From a bacterium UBP6_UBA1177 (GTDB taxonomy: Bacteria > UBP6 > UBA1177): a stretch of 17,452 nt of DNA. Below the pieces are notes generated by a model that ran no database searches, had not been told where the DNA came from, and was given only the letters and a program-made list of their open reading frames with translations. The position numbers and the translations under genes were made by a program. This document shows positions 8,226 through 16,072 of the stretch, piece after piece. Numbering within the stretch: the first letter of the stretch is position 1; every line of letters begins with the position of its first letter. Where the stretch lies: positions 1 through 17,452 of the forward strand of contig DBYV01000021.1 in NCBI GenBank assembly GCA_002310995.1, read 5' to 3'.

Positions 8226-8234
8226 GAGGGCAGA

Positions 8235-10829
8235 ATGTTGCTGAAATCGAAAAAGATAATTTTTCTGACAGCTCTGATAGCTTTTTCGTTTGTTTATCTT
8301 CCTGCTGAAGAAGTGGCGGAAGCGGATAATGTGAAAGTTCCGATCAATCTCAACAGCAAACTCAAAACGGTTAATCCCAACAATATGAAAAAGCTTAACA
8401 ATATCAAGCTCGGTAGACCAGTTGCCGCAGAAAAGAAAGAGGGCGATGAAGAGCAGAAAGACGATAAAAAGGATGAGAATAGTCCGGCAATAAATGCAGC
8501 TCAGCCGCCGAGAAACAACAACGACGTGAGAACAGTAACTCCTCCGCAGCCTAAGAACATTCTCAACAAAGAACTGCCGAAAAATCCCGAAGAAAACAAA
8601 CTGCTTGATGCGGTGAAAGTTGAAATAAACGAACCGAAAGCAGCAAATATGAATCTTAAAATCAGGCTTGATTTCAAAGACGAAGAACTTATGAATGTTG
8701 TCAAGCTGTTCTCAGATCTGCTTCAGAAAAACTTCATAATTCCGGAAAATCTTGGCAAGGCAAAGGTTAATCTTCTCTCTCCTCAGAAAGTTACTGTTGC
8801 AGAGGCTTACAAAACATTCCTCACTCTTCTTGCAGTCAATGATTTCAGTGTTTCCGAAGACGGATCATACACGATAATCACCAAGGAAAAGAATATCCCG
8901 GAGATGAAAATCCCTTTTTACAAGGGGACTGAAGTTCCCGACCTCTTCAAGATGGTCGCTACCATTATGAAGTTCGAATATGTAACGGCAGGCGATATAG
9001 ACAAGGTTTTGAAGCTGTTCAGGGATAAAGGGGCTACTTCAGTCGTTTTTGATGACAAGACTCTCATTGTAGTTGATTATGCTGCAAATATCAGAAAGAT
9101 CATGACTTTGGTAAAGGAACTCGACCAGCCTTCCGAATCTGACAAGGCTGAACTCTACTTCATCAAGTTGAACCATGTTCTTGCAGCAGATGCCCGTAAA
9201 ATCATTGAGGATATTTTTAAAGATTTTGCCAAGAAAGGTAATAAGAAAGGAAAAAACAACGATAGCACACCTTCTCTCGGCGGTGTAGGCAAGCAGAACG
9301 ATGGAAATAACAATAACAACAGATTCCCGCCGCGTCCTCCATTCCCGAATCCATGGGGTAATCCTGATGACAGCGAAGGTCTGAGCGAAACTTACATTCA
9401 CATTGTTGCTGATGAAAGAAGCCAGCAGATAATTGTTCTCTGCAACAAGGCAACATACAATCTTATTCTTCAGGTTGTTCAGAATATCGACCGCGAAGTT
9501 GAGGGTGAAGGCGAGATTCACGTTGTCAAACTTCAGAACGCAAAAGCTGAAGATATGCTTAAGACATTGAATTCACTGTCGAAAAATAAAAAATCGTCAG
9601 GTTCTTCCAAAAGCGGAACAAAAGGAACTGACGTTTTTGAGGGAGATGTCCAGATTTCGGCAAATGAATCGACAAACTCGCTTGTTGTCGTTTCTTCGCT
9701 TCAGGATTTCAGAAACCTCAAGAAAGTTGTCGAAAAGCTCGATGTCAAAAGAAAACAGGTATTTGTCGAAGCGGCTATTCTTGAAGTCAGTATCGACAAT
9801 AACCTTGAATACGGTAACGCATACAGTGCAATGGGCTACCAGGTCACAGTGGCTGGCGAGAAAGTTCCTCTTTTCTTCGGAAAGGCTCTTTCAACCCCGA
9901 CACCGGGACTTGTAGCTGGTATGGTCGGTGCTTCTGTTGACGGAACAGCCGGTCTTCCCGGTCTTTCGCTCGTAGACGGCATTCCTTCTATCGGACTCAT
10001 TTTGAATGCAGCTCAGAATGACTCGACTGTAAATGTAGTTTCGACTCCGCACCTTCTTACGACTGACAATGAGGAAGCCGAGATCACGGTTGGTGAAACG
10101 GTTCCGTTCCCGTCAGGCAACATTCTGACAAGCACGACAGGCAGTACGATAACCTACACCCGTGAAGATGTTGCACTCAAACTCAAAATAAAACCCCAGA
10201 TTAATGAGTCGGGCTACATGACTCTTGAAATCAACCAGGAAATGACAGAGCTCGGTGCACAGACTGATTACGGTTACAAAACGACCAAAAGACAGGCTAA
10301 AACCAAAATCAACGCTGAAAACGAGCAGACGATAGTTATTGGCGGACTTATGAAAGATACCGTAACGGAAGGTGAGAACAAGATTCCGTTTTTGGGTGAC
10401 ATTCCCGTTATCGGCAACCTTTTCAAGTATAAAAAAGTCAACAAGGCCAAAGTAAACCTTCTCCTCATCCTTACTCCGCACGTTGTCGACAGCAAGGAGG
10501 ATTTCGAGCGCATTCTCAGGAAGAAAATGGAGGAAAGAGAAGAGTTTGCGCGCAAATATTACGGCGGCGATGCCTCTTTCGAAGAGACAGTCTATCTCGA
10601 CAAGAGGAGGGGAGCGCTTCTTTCAGTCGTTAATGCAGTTACAAACCAGCAGACTTTTGAGAAAGAAGAGCTGAAGAGAATTGAAGCGGCGAACAAGAAA
10701 GAAAATTCGATTATGGTTACTCCCGACGGAGAAGAAAAACTTATCGAAAATTCTGATACACCTTCTAAAAACGGAAAGTCGAAAGATGCTGAAGACGAAC
10801 TTGTTCCCGATATCGACGAAGAGGATTAG
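8235..10829 (+). CDS. gspD: Type II secretion system secretin GspD
   Basis: GspD forms the outer-membrane channel of the T2SS. Its 864 residues are long for the family. A signal peptide (about 1-25) precedes a Lys/Asn/Pro-rich linker (about 28-138). N0 (about 142-217), N1 (about 225-297), N2 (about 305-420) and N3 (about 428-503) follow. The secretin domain (about 505-750) includes VVSTPHLLTTDNEEAEITVGE, VALKLKIKPQI, KIPFLGDIPVIGNLF and LLLILTPHVV. N2 is interrupted by a disordered Lys/Asn/Pro insert (about 333-383) and N3 by a Ser/Lys/Gly insert (450-466). A charged C-terminal tail (751-864) ends very acidic (ELVPDIDEED) and could be a pilotin or envelope contact. ATG 8235 has GAGGG at 8226-8230. 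gspE starts two bases after the stop. Confidence 0.95.
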   Translation: MLLKSKKIIFLTALIAFSFVYLPAEEVAEADNVKVPINLNSKLKTVNPNNMKKLNNIKLGRPVAAEKKEGDEEQKDDKKDENSPAINAAQPPRNNNDVRTVTPPQPKNILNKELPKNPEENKLLDAVKVEINEPKAANMNLKIRLDFKDEELMNVVKLFSDLLQKNFIIPENLGKAKVNLLSPQKVTVAEAYKTFLTLLAVNDFSVSEDGSYTIITKEKNIPEMKIPFYKGTEVPDLFKMVATIMKFEYVTAGDIDKVLKLFRDKGATSVVFDDKTLIVVDYAANIRKIMTLVKELDQPSESDKAELYFIKLNHVLAADARKIIEDIFKDFAKKGNKKGKNNDSTPSLGGVGKQNDGNNNNNRFPPRPPFPNPWGNPDDSEGLSETYIHIVADERSQQIIVLCNKATYNLILQVVQNIDREVEGEGEIHVVKLQNAKAEDMLKTLNSLSKNKKSSGSSKSGTKGTDVFEGDVQISANESTNSLVVVSSLQDFRNLKKVVEKLDVKRKQVFVEAAILEVSIDNNLEYGNAYSAMGYQVTVAGEKVPLFFGKALSTPTPGLVAGMVGASVDGTAGLPGLSLVDGIPSIGLILNAAQNDSTVNVVSTPHLLTTDNEEAEITVGETVPFPSGNILTSTTGSTITYTREDVALKLKIKPQINESGYMTLEINQEMTELGAQTDYGYKTTKRQAKTKINAENEQTIVIGGLMKDTVTEGENKIPFLGDIPVIGNLFKYKKVNKAKVNLLLILTPHVVDSKEDFERILRKKMEEREEFARKYYGGDASFEETVYLDKRRGALLSVVNAVTNQQTFEKEELKRIEAANKKENSIMVTPDGEEKLIENSDTPSKNGKSKDAEDELVPDIDEED

Positions 10830-10831
10830 TT

Positions 10832-12526
10832 ATGGCAGCAAGGCGCAAAATAGGTGAAATTCTTGTCGAAAAAGGCTTTATCGGCGAAACGCAGCTTTCA
10901 GAAGCGCTCGCCGCACAGCACGCTGACAGGCAGGGAACAGGCAAAATCGGGCAGTTCCTCGTTTCGGAAGGAAAAGTAACTGCCGAACAGGTGACCGAGG
11001 CTTTTTCCGAACAGAGCGGAATAAAAATCGTTACAGAAGAAGACCTTAAAAAGCTTGATCCTGCGGTTCTCGGCGAATTTCCGATTGCTTTGGCAAAGAA
11101 ATTCAAGGCTCTGCCGCTATATGCTGATAATGATATTCATGTTGTTATCACCGATATTGATATGCTTCTTTTCAACCAGCTTTTTATGATTTACCGCAAA
11201 AATGTCGTTTCGCTTCTTGTAACTCCTACGAAAATCAACGACATGATAAATCAGGCTTATAGCAGCGTTGACAATAAGGAAGAGGCTCTCAATGCCGAGG
11301 AATTCGGCAAAATGGCCGATGAGGATGATACGATTCCTGACCTTATCGACTCCAACGACGATGCGCCTATCATCAAGTTCGTCAACAACACAATTGCAAA
11401 AGCGGTCAAGGAAAAAGCCAGCGATATTCACTTTGAATCTTACGAGGATGAAGTTATTGTCCGTTTCAGAAAAGACGGTAAACTCTCTATTGTTCAGCGC
11501 GTTCCGAAGGCGGCACAGGCTGGTCTCATCACAAGAATCAAGATTATGAGCCGTCTTAACATTTCGGAAAAAAGGCTTCCTCAGGACGGTAACATCAAGG
11601 TCAAAATCGCCGGAAACGACATCGATTTTCGTGTTTCGACCCTTCCGAGTGTCCACGGCGAATCGATCGTTCTCCGTATTTTGGATAAAAGATCGCAGAA
11701 ACTTTCGCTTGACGAAAGCGGTTTCACCAAGCGTGATCTCGAGATGATGAGAAAGATAATCCACATGAAACACGGAATTTTCCTCGTTACAGGTCCTACC
11801 GGAAGCGGTAAAACGACAACGCTCTATTCGGCTCTTACCGAGATAAATTCGCCGGATGTCAAAATAATCACGGTCGAAGACCCGGTCGAGTACCAGATCA
11901 AAGGTGTAAACCAGATCCATATAAATTCAAAAATAGGGCTTACTTTTGCGAGCGGACTCCGTTCGATTCTTCGTCAGGACCCTGATATTATCATGGTCGG
12001 CGAAATCCGTGATAAAGAGACTGCGGATATCGCAATCAACGCGTCTCTTACCGGTCACCTTGTTTTTTCAACTCTCCACACAAACGATGCTCCGACAGCG
12101 TTTACCCGACTTATTGATATGGGAATCGAACCTTTCCTTATTTCTTCGACGGTTGTCGGTGTTCTGGCTCAGCGGCTTGTGCGAAAACTCTGTCCGGCAT
12201 GCAAAGAGGCTTACTATCCGCCGGCTGCAATACTTGAAGAGCTCGGACTTGACCCGAAAGAATACGCAAACCATCCGTTCTACAAGGCTGTGGGCTGTCC
12301 CGAATGCGGATATTCAGGCTACAAAGGCAGAAGCGGTATCTTTGAGCTTCTTATGATAGACGAAGATCTCAGACGTGCCGTAGTTGCGCGTCAGGACGCA
12401 AGCGACATACGCAGAATAGCAGCTTCCAACGGTATGCTCAACCTCCGTGAAGACGGAGCGCTCAAGGCAATAAAAGGTATCACTTCTCCCGAAGAAGTTC
12501 TTCTCAGAACGCAGGAGGATAAGTAA
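10832..12526 (+). CDS. gspE: Type II secretion ATPase GspE
   Basis: This cytoplasmic hexameric ATPase powers pseudopilus assembly. The 564 residues carry an N-terminal MshEN/N1E domain (about 1-145), a linker, and the N2E/CTE ATPase core. Walker A is GPTGSGKT (321-328). The Asp box TVEDPVEYQ starts at 347, Walker B is DPDIIMVGEIRD (383-394) and the His box is TGHLVFSTLHTND (407-419). A zinc-binding C-terminal element has C454/C457 and C489/C492, which is characteristic of GspE and related PilB-type ATPases. Position between gspD and gspF argues for GspE over PilB. GAGGA lies seven bases upstream of ATG 10832. The stop overlaps the gspF start by one base. Confidence 0.95.
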   Translation: MAARRKIGEILVEKGFIGETQLSEALAAQHADRQGTGKIGQFLVSEGKVTAEQVTEAFSEQSGIKIVTEEDLKKLDPAVLGEFPIALAKKFKALPLYADNDIHVVITDIDMLLFNQLFMIYRKNVVSLLVTPTKINDMINQAYSSVDNKEEALNAEEFGKMADEDDTIPDLIDSNDDAPIIKFVNNTIAKAVKEKASDIHFESYEDEVIVRFRKDGKLSIVQRVPKAAQAGLITRIKIMSRLNISEKRLPQDGNIKVKIAGNDIDFRVSTLPSVHGESIVLRILDKRSQKLSLDESGFTKRDLEMMRKIIHMKHGIFLVTGPTGSGKTTTLYSALTEINSPDVKIITVEDPVEYQIKGVNQIHINSKIGLTFASGLRSILRQDPDIIMVGEIRDKETADIAINASLTGHLVFSTLHTNDAPTAFTRLIDMGIEPFLISSTVVGVLAQRLVRKLCPACKEAYYPPAAILEELGLDPKEYANHPFYKAVGCPECGYSGYKGRSGIFELLMIDEDLRRAVVARQDASDIRRIAASNGMLNLREDGALKAIKGITSPEEVLLRTQEDK

Positions 12527-13755
12527 TGCCGCTTTTTGCCTACAAAATTGTCGATGCCAACGGCAAGGAAAAAAGAGGGACAATTGAAAGTCCGAACAAA
12601 GCCGCTGTTAAAACTAAATTCCTCTCAGAAGGCTACTACATAACCGAAATAAGCGAAAAGTCGCAGGCTCAGGGCTTCAGTTTTGATTTTCTGCGCAAAA
12701 TGTTCTCTTTCGGTGCGAAAAAAGTGCCGCTCGACGAGGTTGCATCGATGACAAGACTTCTGGCGACTCTCCAGAAGGCAAAGATCCCGCTTGTAGAGGC
12801 TATCGACGCGGTCGCGCAGCAGCAGGAAAATCCGGTAATGAAAGATGCCCTGATAATCATCAAGGGCAAGATGAACGAAGGTTACAGCTTTAGTAAGAGC
12901 GCGAGAGAATTTCCTAATATTTTTGATGACTTGTTCTGCAACATGATTGCCGCAGGCGAAGAATCGGGTGCTACGGACAAAGTCCTTATGAGGCTTGCCG
13001 GATTCATGGAATCACAGGTCGACCTTAAAAACAAAGTCAAAAGCGCTATGACATACCCGATAGTCCTTATGATTGTCGCGGTTTTGGTCGTCGGTGTTTT
13101 GTTTACGGTCGTAATCCCGAAACTTTCCAAAATGTTCGAGGATGTCAAGATGTCGCTTCCGCTCCAGACTAAGATTCTGCTCTGGCTTTCTGGCTTCATA
13201 GGAAGCTGGTGGTGGCTTATTGCGCTTGCTATTTTCGGCGGAGTAGTTGCTTTCAACAAATACATAAAAACTCCGAAAGGGGAAATCTGGTGGAGCAGAG
13301 TCAAAATCAATGCTCCGGTTTTGGGAAGAGTAAACAGACAGGTCGCAATCAGCCGTTTTGCGCAGACACTTTCGACGCTTCTTCACTCTGGCGTTCCGAT
13401 TCTGAACGCTCTCGACATCGTCAAAAAGATCATTGACAACAAAATCCTTGAAAATGCGGTCGGAGTAGCCCGCGAGAACATCAAGGAAGGTGAATCTATC
13501 GCGGTTCCGCTCAAAAGAAGCGGTGAATTTCCGCCTATCGTAATTCAGATGATCGCAATCGGCGAGCAGAGCGGCGAGCTTGAGGAAATGCTTGAAACTC
13601 TGGCCAATTCTTATGAAAAGGAAGTAACATACACGATGGAAAAACTCACTTCCATGCTTGAACCGATGATGATTGTCGCGCTTGCCGGTGTTATCGGTTT
13701 CATTGTCTTCTCGGTCGTCATGCCGATTCTACAGCTCAACGACGCTGTCGGATAG
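12526..13755 (+). CDS. gspF: Type II secretion platform protein GspF
   Basis: GspF is the polytopic inner-membrane platform protein that couples GspE to pseudopilin insertion. Its 409 residues are the normal length. A short N-terminal domain (about 1-50, MPLFAYKIVD onward) precedes two T2SSF repeats (about 70-195 and 273-398). The repeats show the paired signatures AAGEESGATDKVLMRLA (142-158) and AIGEQSGELEEMLETLA (344-360). Hydrophobic segments lie at about 177-198, 224-244 and 379-402. ATG 12526 overlaps the gspE stop (TAATG), with AGGAGG just upstream. The operon stops here: no gspG-type major pseudopilin follows, so pseudopilins must be encoded elsewhere. Confidence 0.95.
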   Translation: MPLFAYKIVDANGKEKRGTIESPNKAAVKTKFLSEGYYITEISEKSQAQGFSFDFLRKMFSFGAKKVPLDEVASMTRLLATLQKAKIPLVEAIDAVAQQQENPVMKDALIIIKGKMNEGYSFSKSAREFPNIFDDLFCNMIAAGEESGATDKVLMRLAGFMESQVDLKNKVKSAMTYPIVLMIVAVLVVGVLFTVVIPKLSKMFEDVKMSLPLQTKILLWLSGFIGSWWWLIALAIFGGVVAFNKYIKTPKGEIWWSRVKINAPVLGRVNRQVAISRFAQTLSTLLHSGVPILNALDIVKKIIDNKILENAVGVARENIKEGESIAVPLKRSGEFPPIVIQMIAIGEQSGELEEMLETLANSYEKEVTYTMEKLTSMLEPMMIVALAGVIGFIVFSVVMPILQLNDAVG

Positions 13756-13806
13756 AAATAACGCCAAACCGCAGCTTCAGACCGTGGATTTTTAAAAAAA
13801 ACTAAA

Positions 13807-13812
13807 TATAAT
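13807..13812 (+). promoter_or_regulatory. Possible -10 element (TATAAT) of the S41 protease gene
   Basis: A perfect TATAAT sits 29 bp before the protease ATG in the A/T-rich 86-bp gap after gspF. No convincing -35 hexamer is found 16-18 bp upstream, so the call is weak. If real, it separates protease transcription from the sigma54-driven gsp operon. Confidence 0.3.
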
Positions 13813-13841
13813 GCACTGGTTTTGATTTTAGGTGGTGTAAT

Positions 13842-15188
13842 ATGAAAAAAGCATTGATTTTTCTTTTTTTTGTTTCTTTTTTCCTTCTGATTTCATGCGA
13901 GAACAGCATCGAGGCAGACTGTTCTCAGGCGAGTGTGAACAGACACGCTTTCGCATATCTCAAGGAGTGGTATCTCTGGTATGAGCATCTTCCGGTGATA
14001 AACCCCGCTGATTACGAATCGCTCGACAAAATGATTGCGGTGGTGAAATACCGTGAAGGGGATAAGCTGATAGACCGTTTTTCATACGCTGTAAAAAAGG
14101 AGGAACACGACAATTACTATGCCGGAAAGCGTTACGGAATGGGAATGTCTATGATGCGCGACGAGGATAATGCCATTTATATTTCGATGGTCTATCCTGG
14201 AAGTCCTGCTGGTGTTGCCGGGCTCAAACGCGGCCAGAAACTTCTTGCCATGAACGGAGTCACGGTTGAAGAGCTTGACGAAAACGAGGAATATAACAAA
14301 CAGCACAGATCTGATGCCGATTTCGAGGAAAAAACTGACTGGAACAATGTCTACAATGCCGAAAACAAAGGTGAAGCCGTTGTTTTTAAAGTGCTTGAAG
14401 AGGAAAACGAGCTCGAAACGACAGTTTATCTTGACGATTATATCGGACTTTCGGTTCTTGCGTACAAAGTTCTAGAACATGACGGCGTAAAAACGGGATA
14501 TATCCACTTCAAATCGTTCATAACCTCTTCGGAAGAGGAACTTAACGAGGTTTTTGCAGCGTTTAAAGAGGCTGAGGTTGAACAACTGGTTATTGATCTG
14601 CGTTACAACGGCGGCGGTCTTGTGAAAATCGCTAAGCAGTTTGTAAATCTTGTAGCCGGTGATAAAGTGAAAGGCGAGGAGATAATCAAGCTGATTTACA
14701 ACAGCAAACATCCCGAGCAGAATACTTCTTACAAAGGTGAAATGCTGAAAAATTCACTTTCAGGTATCAAAAAAGTGGCATTTATCGTCTCTTCAGGGAC
14801 GGCTAGCGCTTCCGAAATGGTTATAAATTCGCTCACACCATATACCGATGTTGTTCTGATAGGCAAAACGACTTACGGAAAGCCGGTAGGAATGAATTCA
14901 AGGGATTTCTGCGACCAGACGATTGTTCCTATTACTTTCAAATACGCGAATTCTCAGGATTACGGTGATTTTTTCTTAGGTATGGAGCCTGACTGTGCTG
15001 CCGGAGACGATTTCAAGCACGATTTCGGTGACGAGCGCGAGGAAGCGCTTTCAGTTGCTTTGACACGGCTTTCAAGCGGAAAATGCCCTGAAAAAGCGGC
15101 TGAACGAAGACCGAAAGTTCGCAAAACCATTGAAGAACTTATCCCGTTTGAGCTCAAGGGAATGGGAAAAATCGATTACACGTTCTGA
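13842..15188 (+). CDS. S41 family (C-terminal processing type) lipoprotein protease with PDZ domain
   Basis: This is a predicted envelope-anchored serine protease of 448 residues. The signal peptide ends in the lipobox LLISC, with Cys19 lipidated. An S41-type N-terminal helical region (about 28-90) precedes a PDZ domain (about 97-195) containing SPAGVAGLKRGQKLLAMNG. The peptidase core (about 215-400) contains GYIHFKSF, VIDLRYNGGGL and the catalytic segments. Ser322 in SGTASASE and Lys347 in TTYGKPVG form the Ser-Lys dyad at the 25-residue spacing known from E. coli Tsp/Prc. The family cuts C-terminal tails of periplasmic proteins. ATG 13842 has AGGTGG at 13830-13835. Its place after gspF may be chance; a role in trimming exported proteins is inference. 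Confidence 0.92.
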   Translation: MKKALIFLFFVSFFLLISCENSIEADCSQASVNRHAFAYLKEWYLWYEHLPVINPADYESLDKMIAVVKYREGDKLIDRFSYAVKKEEHDNYYAGKRYGMGMSMMRDEDNAIYISMVYPGSPAGVAGLKRGQKLLAMNGVTVEELDENEEYNKQHRSDADFEEKTDWNNVYNAENKGEAVVFKVLEEENELETTVYLDDYIGLSVLAYKVLEHDGVKTGYIHFKSFITSSEEELNEVFAAFKEAEVEQLVIDLRYNGGGLVKIAKQFVNLVAGDKVKGEEIIKLIYNSKHPEQNTSYKGEMLKNSLSGIKKVAFIVSSGTASASEMVINSLTPYTDVVLIGKTTYGKPVGMNSRDFCDQTIVPITFKYANSQDYGDFFLGMEPDCAAGDDFKHDFGDEREEALSVALTRLSSGKCPEKAAERRPKVRKTIEELIPFELKGMGKIDYTF

Positions 15189-15195
15189 ATTTCAG

Positions 15196-15230
15196 ACCCC
15201 TCAGTCTGTCTGCGACAGCTAGCTCCCCTT
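15196..15230. repeat. REP-like hairpin element
   Basis: Between ACCCCTCAG and AGCTCCCCTT lies the stem CTGTC-TGC-GACAG (15206-15218). It extends by two more pairs if one T is bulged. This layout (CCCCTCAGTC, hairpin, GACAGCTCCCC) recalls a short dispersed repeat that I remember from many gut-bacterial genomes. Only one copy is in the window, so repetition cannot be shown here. Confidence 0.4.
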
Positions 15231-15240
15231 CTTCAGGAAC

Positions 15241-15264
15241 GCCTTTTAAAAGGCATCTTTTTTT
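15241..15264 (+). terminator. Terminator-like palindrome after the S41 protease gene
   Basis: The perfect palindrome GCCTTTTAAAAGGC (15241-15254) can fold as a 5-bp stem with a TTAA loop. It is followed by ATC and seven T residues (15258-15264), 52 bp after the protease stop. The stem is short, so termination may be partial. Confidence 0.55.
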
Positions 15265-15275
15265 GTAGATAAAAT

Positions 15276-15341
15276 CCAATAAAATTCATTTGTTACAATT
15301 TTTTTTGATTTTAAGCCAATAAAAATCGCGATTTTTGTAAC
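15276..15341. promoter_or_regulatory. Repeat-rich upstream region of the cysteine-rich protein gene
   Basis: This A/T-rich stretch holds a perfect 16-bp palindrome, AAAAATCGCGATTTTT (15321-15336). It also holds a direct repeat CCAATAAAA (15276-15284 and 15316-15324) and an inverted pair GTTACAA (15292-15298) / TTGTAAC (15335-15341). No clear -35/-10 pair could be chosen. The nested symmetry suggests an operator, but this is inference. Confidence 0.35.
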
Positions 15342-15376
15342 TAAATATATGTAGGTTTTGTTTGTCGGAGGGTGTT

Positions 15377-16069
15377 ATGAAAGAAATATTTGCTGCTTTC
15401 AGCGCTTTAATCCTGTTTTTTACTGCAGGACATACTTCTGACAGCAACTCTGCCAATAATGAAGAAAGAAACAATTCCGATACGGCAGCTGAAACTATTT
15501 GCGAGTATGACGGCCAGTCAGGTTATGAAGAAGGCGATATAGTTCTCTCTTTTGATTCCTGCCAGCCTCTGACCTGCAAAAACGGCATATTTACAGGTAA
15601 TGACGCAAATTTCTGCGACGGATGCCGCTACTGGAACAATCCCGGAAAAGAAGGCAAAATAGGCGAAAAGATGAAATACACATGCAACGATTCGATAGAA
15701 CGGGACTGGTGCGAATGTGTAAAAAGCGATTCACCGGCAGGAAAAAAATGGGCATGTCACTATTCGAATGCCTGCCAGTGTATGCATGATGGAAAGAGAT
15801 ACGATCTTGGTTATGAACGCGCTGACAATACATGCGAAACCTCAGTGTGTGCCGGCGGTTCTTTCATCGGAATGGATATGGATTACTGCGAAAGCTGCCG
15901 CTTTTACTACAATCGTAGCAAAGAAGCCAAAATAGGGGAAAAACAGAACTTCATCTGCTCCGACGGAAGCGAAGTCGAATGGTGCGAATGTGTCGGAGAG
16001 AGCGGCAGAACTGACCGTAAGCATTGGAAATGCACTGACAGAGCCGATCTAAGTTGCCCTGCAAAGTAA
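15377..16069 (+). CDS. Exported cysteine-rich protein with two ten-cysteine modules, unknown function
   Basis: I do not recognise this family. From ATG 15377 (GGAGGG at 15367-15372) it has 230 residues. A signal peptide (about 1-18) is followed by a Ser/Asn/Glu-rich linker (about 21-40). Two homologous modules cover about 42-133 and 135-227. Cysteines are at 42, 62, 67, 80, 83, 103, 112, 114, 127, 133 and at 135, 153, 158, 171, 174, 194, 203, 205, 219, 227, so nearly all spacings repeat exactly. Shared residues include YxxG, the CR-aromatic motif after the fifth cysteine, KIGEK and WCECV. The even cysteine count and signal peptide suggest an oxidised exported protein. The opening recalls von Willebrand type C modules only loosely. 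The linker resembles that of a lipoprotein, but no lipobox cysteine is present. It converges on the PHP gene with three bases between. Confidence 0.8.
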   Translation: MKEIFAAFSALILFFTAGHTSDSNSANNEERNNSDTAAETICEYDGQSGYEEGDIVLSFDSCQPLTCKNGIFTGNDANFCDGCRYWNNPGKEGKIGEKMKYTCNDSIERDWCECVKSDSPAGKKWACHYSNACQCMHDGKRYDLGYERADNTCETSVCAGGSFIGMDMDYCESCRFYYNRSKEAKIGEKQNFICSDGSEVEWCECVGESGRTDRKHWKCTDRADLSCPAK

Positions 16070-16072
16070 TCA

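Noticed and set aside
11117..11920. Long antisense open frame opposite gspE (267 codons)
   Set aside because: It mirrors the conserved ATPase core on the other strand, has no recognisable domain, and arises from codon usage that leaves few antisense stops. The same applies to antisense frames at 1560-2168 and 9039-9521.
10832..13755. Type IV pilus PilB/PilC reading for the ATPase and platform genes
   Set aside because: They lie directly after a GspC with a PDZ domain and a GspD secretin in one operon, so the T2SS assignment is better supported.
15362..15376. Start at TTG 15362 for the cysteine-rich protein
   Set aside because: That extension would translate through the GGAGGG that serves ATG 15377, and it adds residues before an otherwise normal signal peptide.
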